NCBI RefSeq assembly: GCF_036588685.1
Contig: NC_086378.1
Span: 77,579,127-77,643,126 of the forward strand
Direction: 5' to 3'
From: Mytilus trossulus
Lineage: Eukaryota; Mollusca; Bivalvia; Mytilida; Mytilidae
DNA: 64,000 nucleotides
A program made the translations under genes and the position numbers. The notes beneath the pieces are model-generated. The model saw nothing but the letters and a program-made list of their open reading frames with translations, made no database searches and had not been told where the DNA came from. This document shows, piece by piece, positions 59,023 to 64,000 of this stretch (within the stretch, counting starts at the first letter, position 1; each line of letters opens with the position of its first letter).

Positions 59023-60534
59023 GATCGCTAATTTGTTATAGTGCTGGTGACAGTTTTGCATTGTAGGCGACTTTACAGCACATGCAAGCTCTTCTTTCAC
59101 ATTGTTTGTAACCACTATATTTTTTTTTACCTTTTATGTAACACCACAAAAAAATTAATAATATAGCTGATCTGCAAGTTAATTCTTTTGTACACATCAT
59201 GTACAACCTATTAATACGCCGACAATGAAAGGCATTTCTCGACTACGAAAGCTATTATACTTTTCAATACCCAGTTGGGCGCAGCGCAGGATGTGTAACA
59301 AAGGTATCACATAAGCAGGGATTTCAATCCCGTTGTAGGAAAACAAAAAAACTTACTTGATAAAGACAATTTGTAAATCTTACACTGTTTGTCGAAACTC
59401 GAAGTATATGTATTATTCACTAAAGGAGGTTCAAAGTAAAAGAAAATAATAAATAAAATTAAACACAAATTGCAATTTGTGGTTTTCCACTCAGTGCATA
59501 TGAACAATGTTCACCATGGTGGTCATGAGAAATAAAACAATTTCATTTTGAAAGAATTGAATAAATCTATACTGTTATGCTTATTTCGGGAAGCTATGTT
59601 TGATATATAAAACTAAAAATATAGCCATCATCATAATTTAATCATGAATAGTATCTTTTAGTTTTTATAACTTTTGTTACGACAAATTCATCTTGAAATA
59701 TAACCATAATGAAGAAAAAGATGGGACATTCCACCATCAAAGATTGTTTGCAATGTGTCAATATGAAACATTGTTAAGATTTCACATACGTTATTGCTTT
59801 AATTGAGATATTATCTGATTATTGATCAAAGAAAACGTTATAAATATTGAACAGCTAAACATTTTACAGTATTTTCTTTTCTGTTTGACATGAACGTATT
59901 GCATACAAATTAGGGCATGCAAGATTTAGAAGTCCTTACGATTTGATAGATAACGCCGCAATAAATTTTGATTACATTTGTCACACTACTGCATGTAATA
60001 TCAGATCAATCATAATTATGGAAATTAGGAGTTTCCTTTTGTTTGTAAGTATTCAAGTAATGTAACTAGTCATATACAATATTAAAAAAAAGTTACAGAA
60101 TTATATTTAAGCCTGTTTCATCTTGAAACACTAAAAAACTTTATGCTGTTTAGCTGTTAAAAATAAATTGAAAGAATACTTTTCACATACATCAAAACAT
60201 TCCTCACGGTTTCAAGTACAATTTCGTTACTCCAACAACGTTGCTTAACACAAATTACCGTAAAACTATACTATATGAATTGCTTGTATTTCGTTCTTGT
60301 GTAAAGGACATGGTATGATAAGGGCCGTTTTTGGCCCCCCTTTTTCCAGAATTTCTAAACTTTAAAGTTGAAACACATCACGCTTGTGTAATGAACTTCA
60401 GTATATGTTCGTCCCTGTAGAACCTTATTTTTAGATGTTATGTACTCAAATATGTTCAAACTTGGACCTAAAAGGGCTAAAACGACGAAAAGTGTAAGAA
60501 ATCTACAATTTTGTCATGTTCGGAGACGAAATTT
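59023..60534. other. Intergenic, nothing recognised
   Basis: A segment from about 60310 (AAGGGCCGTTTTTGGCCCCC) may begin a non-autonomous element that includes the hairpin at 60535. I could not find its far end. Confidence 0.4.
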
Positions 60535-60646
60535 GACATCAGCGCCAACGTAGACCATCTTGAAATTTTGAACCATCAACTGTACTCTTCTGTATCTTTC
60601 CCTAAATAAAATATCATGGTGGTCTACGTTGGCGCTCATGTCTAAA
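60535..60646. repeat. Hairpin with perfect 17-bp arms
   Basis: AGCGCCAACGTAGACCA at 60541-60557 is the exact reverse complement of 60620-60636. Outer bases (GACATC and CATGTC) extend the pairing to 60535 and 60642. The loop is about 62 bp. Confidence 0.85.
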
Positions 60647-61560
60647 AATTTGAAAAATAATCCGATTGTTTACATTATTTTGGCAAGTCATTGTAATACG
60701 TCATAGGGAACGGCACGGGTAAGAAATTATTCCGGGATACATAATCGATCAGAATATCACGTACTTATAACGCCGTATCCAGTCATCAAGACATGTCACT
60801 CTCTTAAAGAAATATGTTGTTCGTGAAATTAGACCCATGTAAATCAAAATAGTCTAATACTGTGCAGCCAAATACAGAGTTGAGTCCCTTGAAATAAGAT
60901 GAATTAATTTTTATTCATTATTATTTTCAAATATTCAACGAAATCTTACAAACGAATTTCATTATAAATTCACAATATATCCAAACTCTTGTTGTAGTCC
61001 TGAAGAAAATCATTCATTTGAACTTATATATTTTGCACTTTGAAGTTTGCTATATAACCATCTACAGAAAAATAGATTTATGTATCCTATCTATTTCGTG
61101 AAACATACTTCTATAGTGCAATGCTTGAAAGTAAATAAATGTGCATTGGCCATACAATAGCACATTCTTAAATGGAGATGTAAAAATATTACTACGACTT
61201 GATGACAGACCTAAATTTATATATACAGTACTAATCTAATACGTTATGTATCAGAGCACAGATCAGTCAGTACTGAATCCAAAGTATGAAATGTAATTAT
61301 AAACATAATTTCATGTGAAGAGCAGTTGATACCCAAATTAAGTTAACTACGCTTATACTATACTGTAAATTATGTGTTCCAGCATGTTCATATATCGGTA
61401 CGCTAATGACTTTTCTTATATATGTGTCAGAGCACTCTTTTGACAAGCTGTAACCATAAAATAAAAGTACACATGTAGCATTAAATTGACTCAGATCTTA
61501 TTCCTATTTGGATTTTCAAATTAAACATGCTATAGCGAAATTACTTTTAACAGATTTTAC
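60647..61560. other. Intergenic, nothing recognised
   Basis: AT-rich, no ORF or repeat of note. Confidence 0.4.
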
Positions 61561-61800
61561 TTTTTAATGTCGAGCGCGTTCGTTCATTTAGATATGACCG
61601 TCCGTCCATCCATCCATCCATCCGTCCGTTTGTTTCTGTCCGGACATAAACGTCTAATTATCTCCTTCAGTTTTTGACCTACAAAGCTTTTTATTTATAA
61701 TAAAGGTGTGTATGTCAACAGGGTTTTGATTTCTTTTTTAAATTTTCTTTTAATGTCCGTTATACATGTTATATTGACCCATTTACTTTTTGGTACAAGC
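61560..61800 (+). repeat. TCCA/TCCG microsatellite within a dispersed repeat
   Basis: CCGTCCGTCCATCCATCCAT and related tetramers at about 61599-61632, then a flank (TTTTTGACCTACAAAGCTTT) of repeat type. A looser version with CCGCCCGTCCGTCTGTGCGT occurs at 63541-63780. Confidence 0.65.
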
Positions 61801-61831
61801 TATATACATGATATATATTTAGAGTCGGTTA

Positions 61832-61970
61832 CAGAGGCGGATTTAGGGGAGGAGGAGGGGGCCCGGGCCCCCTTTTGAGAAATTAAATGGTTGCTTATAT
61901 AGGGAATCACTGAAGTGTGACAAAATCGGACCCCTCTTTGGCAAAGAGTGGGCCTGGATCCGCCACTGGG
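61832..61970. repeat. Short GGCGGATCCAG-type inverted-end element
   Basis: Left AGAGGCGGATTTAGGGGAGG, right (reverse complement) AGTGGCGGATCCAGGCCC. The inside has GGGGGCCCGGGCCCCC, itself palindromic. Related to 56276-56412. Confidence 0.7.
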
Positions 61971-62209
61971 TTATCCTACAGTTTTTGAGATACAGCTTTA
62001 AAAGCTTTATTGTACACATAATTGAAGCATGCATTGCCACCGGATTTTTATACTTTTCAAATATTCTAAAAATGTCAGGCTTTTGGACTTTGTCAATATT
62101 TCTTGCTTCTTAAAAAAACAATTAGGGTAGTTGCTGAATATTCACCAAAAACGGTAGTTGAACTTGTTTTCCCTCTCACATGCTAAATATATTATAGTGT
62201 ATATTTGTT

Positions 62210-62356
62210 TAGGGGACAGCTGAAGGACGCCTCCGGGTGCGGGAATTTCTCGCAACATTGAAGACCTGTTGGTGACCTTCTGCTGTTGTGTTTTTTTATT
62301 TTGGTCGGGTTGTTGTCTCTTTGACACATTCCCCATTTCCATTCTCAATTTTATTG
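62210..62356 (+). repeat. Dispersed repeat family F5 copy
   Basis: GGACAGCTGAAGGACGCCTC, GGTCGGGTTGTTGTCTCTTT and CCCCATTTCCATTCTCAATT. An inverted copy at 63850-64000 makes a pair 1.5 kb apart. Confidence 0.8.
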
Positions 62357-62489
62357 AAGACTAAATTGCAAGACTAGTACTACAGTTAAATGTCCCTAAT
62401 GCAATAAATAAGATTTGTTTGGTAATTTCAAATATTTATTCAATACCAGAAAGGTAGAACTTGGTGACTACTACAGCCGACATCATTGA

Positions 62490-62715
62490 ATGTGAAGTCA
62501 AAGGTAATATCAAGTTAGTTTGCTTGTTAGATGAACCATAAAGTCATTGTTAGGTCAGGTTAACTACCCTCCTTTAAGAATATACTACTCCAGCAGATTA
62601 CCAATCTTTCTATCTAATGGACTATGCTACTTCGAAAAGAGGATAGTAATCCTGACATAATAATGACTTCACGGTTCAGCTAACAAGCAAGTTTACCGAA
62701 GACTATACCCTGGCT
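62490..62715. repeat. Long imperfect hairpin element
   Basis: Left arm GTTAGTTTGCTTGTTAGATG plus AAAGTCATTGTTAGGTCAGG pairs with the right arm, whose reverse complement has AACTTGCTTGTTAGCTGAAC and AAGTCATTATTATGTCAGGA. Half of a related element is at 37140-37320. Confidence 0.8.
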
Positions 62716-62829
62716 ACACACGCAATGAAATCGGCTGTAAATCTTGAAAATTGAAACCTTTTGGCTGGACATTCAGAATGAAAATAATAAATAGATCAAC
62801 ATTGAAAGGAGAAATTAAGGTTGAAAACG

Positions 62830-62925
62830 AGTGCACCCGTACGAGCGGGGGTCGAACTCACAACTTCAGTGTTCATTAGCTAGTAATTATAGAAGTAACT
62901 TCTTAGACCACTCGGCCACCTAAAC
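62830..62925 (-). repeat. tRNA-derived element (pseudo-tRNA or SINE head)
   Basis: On the minus strand, GGTGGCCGAGTGGTCTAAG fits an RNA polymerase III A box and GAGTTCGACCCCCGC fits a B box, with spacing near that of a long-arm tRNA such as Leu or Ser. I could not fold clean acceptor and anticodon stems, so a functional tRNA is unlikely. It lies beside the hairpin element. Confidence 0.55.
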
Positions 62926-63540
62926 CCTTTAATGATCTTTAATAAAGTATGTCTACGTTTCTTATCAAATTTAAATGTTTTGGGGTATAAAATACTACTT
63001 ACCAATAACTGTTTCATTAAAAAAAGCATAAAATTTTGGATAAGATAAGAAGATGTGGTACGATTGCACATGATTCTATACACCGGCGATCAATGTGCTA
63101 ATTTCAGGATATATATAATAGAAATAATATATTTGTAGAGAAGCTTGAAGATGTTCATGCTTCTTTCGTCCACATATCTTCATGAGTTTTTATCGTCTTA
63201 AACCCTGACCTCATCGAAAACTTTGAACTTTGTTTTCAGCATTAATTTTCCTTCTTTAAAATATTGTGTTAAGTGTTAAAACAAGTTCACAGTGTACGAT
63301 TCTTGAAGTGACAAACAATGGCATAGTACAGGCTATACATATTTGCTATACATACTGTATAAATCTGATACTGAATCTTCAATAGTAGTTTTAATCCATC
63401 TGAGCTTTTTTAATGTACCGGTAATCATTATGTAAATGTGAAATGTTATATTCAAAACTTTTACTATTATTTATAAATTATAAGTGTGCCACTTCTAGTA
63501 TAACTTGACGTTTTTTATGCCTCATTTATGCACATTATGT
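62926..63540. other. Intergenic, nothing recognised
   Basis: A short F1-like head (GAAGATGTGGTACGATTGCA at 63048) is the only repeat noticed. Confidence 0.4.
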
Positions 63541-63780
63541 TTTCCGGTCTGTGCGTCCATCTGTTCGTTAGTCCATTAATCCTTCCGCCCGTCCGTCTGT
63601 GCGTCCATCTGTTAAAGGTTTTTTTCGAGGTTATTTTTGATGAAGTTGAAGTCCAATCAACTTAAAACTTAGTACACATGTTCCGTATGATATGATCTTT
63701 CTAATCTTAATGCCAAATTAGAGATGCTGCCCCATTTTTATGGTATACTATACTGGGGACACATTCTTACATAATTTGTA
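63541..63780 (+). repeat. Pyrimidine-rich CCGTCCGT-type dispersed repeat
   Basis: GTGCGTCCATCTGTTCGTTA and CCGCCCGTCCGTCTGTGCGT, then GAAGTTGAAGTCCAATCAAC. It resembles the repeat at 61560-61800 only in its simple-sequence part. Confidence 0.5.
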
Positions 63781-63849
63781 TTTATGTTGGTTTTTTTTTA
63801 TTAAAGAGACCAATTCATTGATAGCTATCTTTTATTTAAAAACTAAAAT

Positions 63850-64000
63850 TGAGAATGAAATGGGGAATGTGTCAAAGAGACAACAACCCGACCATAGAGC
63901 ATACAATAACTAAAGGCCACCAATAGGTCTGCAATGCCGCGAAAAACTTCTACACCCTGAGGCATCTTTCAGCTGGTCCCTAATCAAATATGTATATTAG
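63850..64000 (-). repeat. Dispersed repeat family F5, inverted copy at the window edge
   Basis: Reverse complement of 62210-62356: AATTGAGAATGAAATGGGGA, AAAGAGACAACAACCCGACC, then CATCTTTCAGCTGGTCCC. It may continue past the window. Confidence 0.8.

Noticed and set aside
62830-62925. Functional tRNA-Leu or tRNA-Ser gene
   Set aside because: A and B boxes are present, but I could not pair a full acceptor stem or a standard anticodon arm, and the copy lies among repeats.

Overview
The window looks like nuclear DNA of a marine bivalve, most likely a mussel (Mytilus-type). This is inferred from the AT-rich sequence, low gene density, GT-AG introns and many dispersed repeats of the kinds I associate with mussel genomes. 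Nothing looks prokaryotic: there are no operons, Shine-Dalgarno sites or dense ORFs.

Layout. (a) 1-9 kb: a 23-bp minisatellite in three blocks, then a head-to-head pair of intronless serpins. The serpin at 4715-5845 (-) looks inhibitory, with a predicted Arg-Ser P1-P1'. The serpin at 7674-8816 (+) has lost the inhibitory hinge. (b) 9-17 kb: a duplicated 3' flank around an unidentified minus-strand membrane-protein exon (10860-11183), then two arrays of GTTGG/CCAAC palindromic repeats. (c) 17.4-21.8 kb: a two-exon galaxin-like gene encoding a secreted di-cysteine repeat protein of 479 aa, with an internal 162-bp higher-order repeat. It is followed at 21.85-22.77 kb by a composite serpin pseudogene that looks like a collapsed copy of the divergent serpin pair. 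(d) 23-37 kb: mostly transposon debris, including reverse transcriptase relics, a LINE with ORF1 and endonuclease fragments, and a Tc1-like transposase fragment. Three plausible exons at 33.7-39.5 kb (+) form the 3' part of an extracellular protein that may carry a zona pellucida (ZP)-like domain. (e) 39.8-45.2 kb: tandem duplications of a ~1.3-1.6 kb unit and a ~160-190 bp repeat. (f) 50.2-54.3 kb: a second galaxin-like gene (344 aa) with the same exon structure as the first. (g) 54-64 kb: repeats, hairpin elements, MITE-like elements and a tRNA-derived element, with no recognisable gene.

How the genes relate. The two galaxin-like genes are diverged duplicates about 33 kb apart. They share a signal-peptide exon, intron phase, ~3.0-kb intron length and C-terminal tail. 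They differ mainly by the expansion of 26- and 54-residue units in the first copy. The serpin pseudogene just after galaxin copy 1 suggests that serpins and galaxins duplicated together as a local cluster. Galaxin-like proteins are known from coral and mollusc mineral matrix and from a squid light-organ protein with antimicrobial activity. Serpins regulate proteases in immunity. A shared role for these neighbours is possible but not shown by the sequence.
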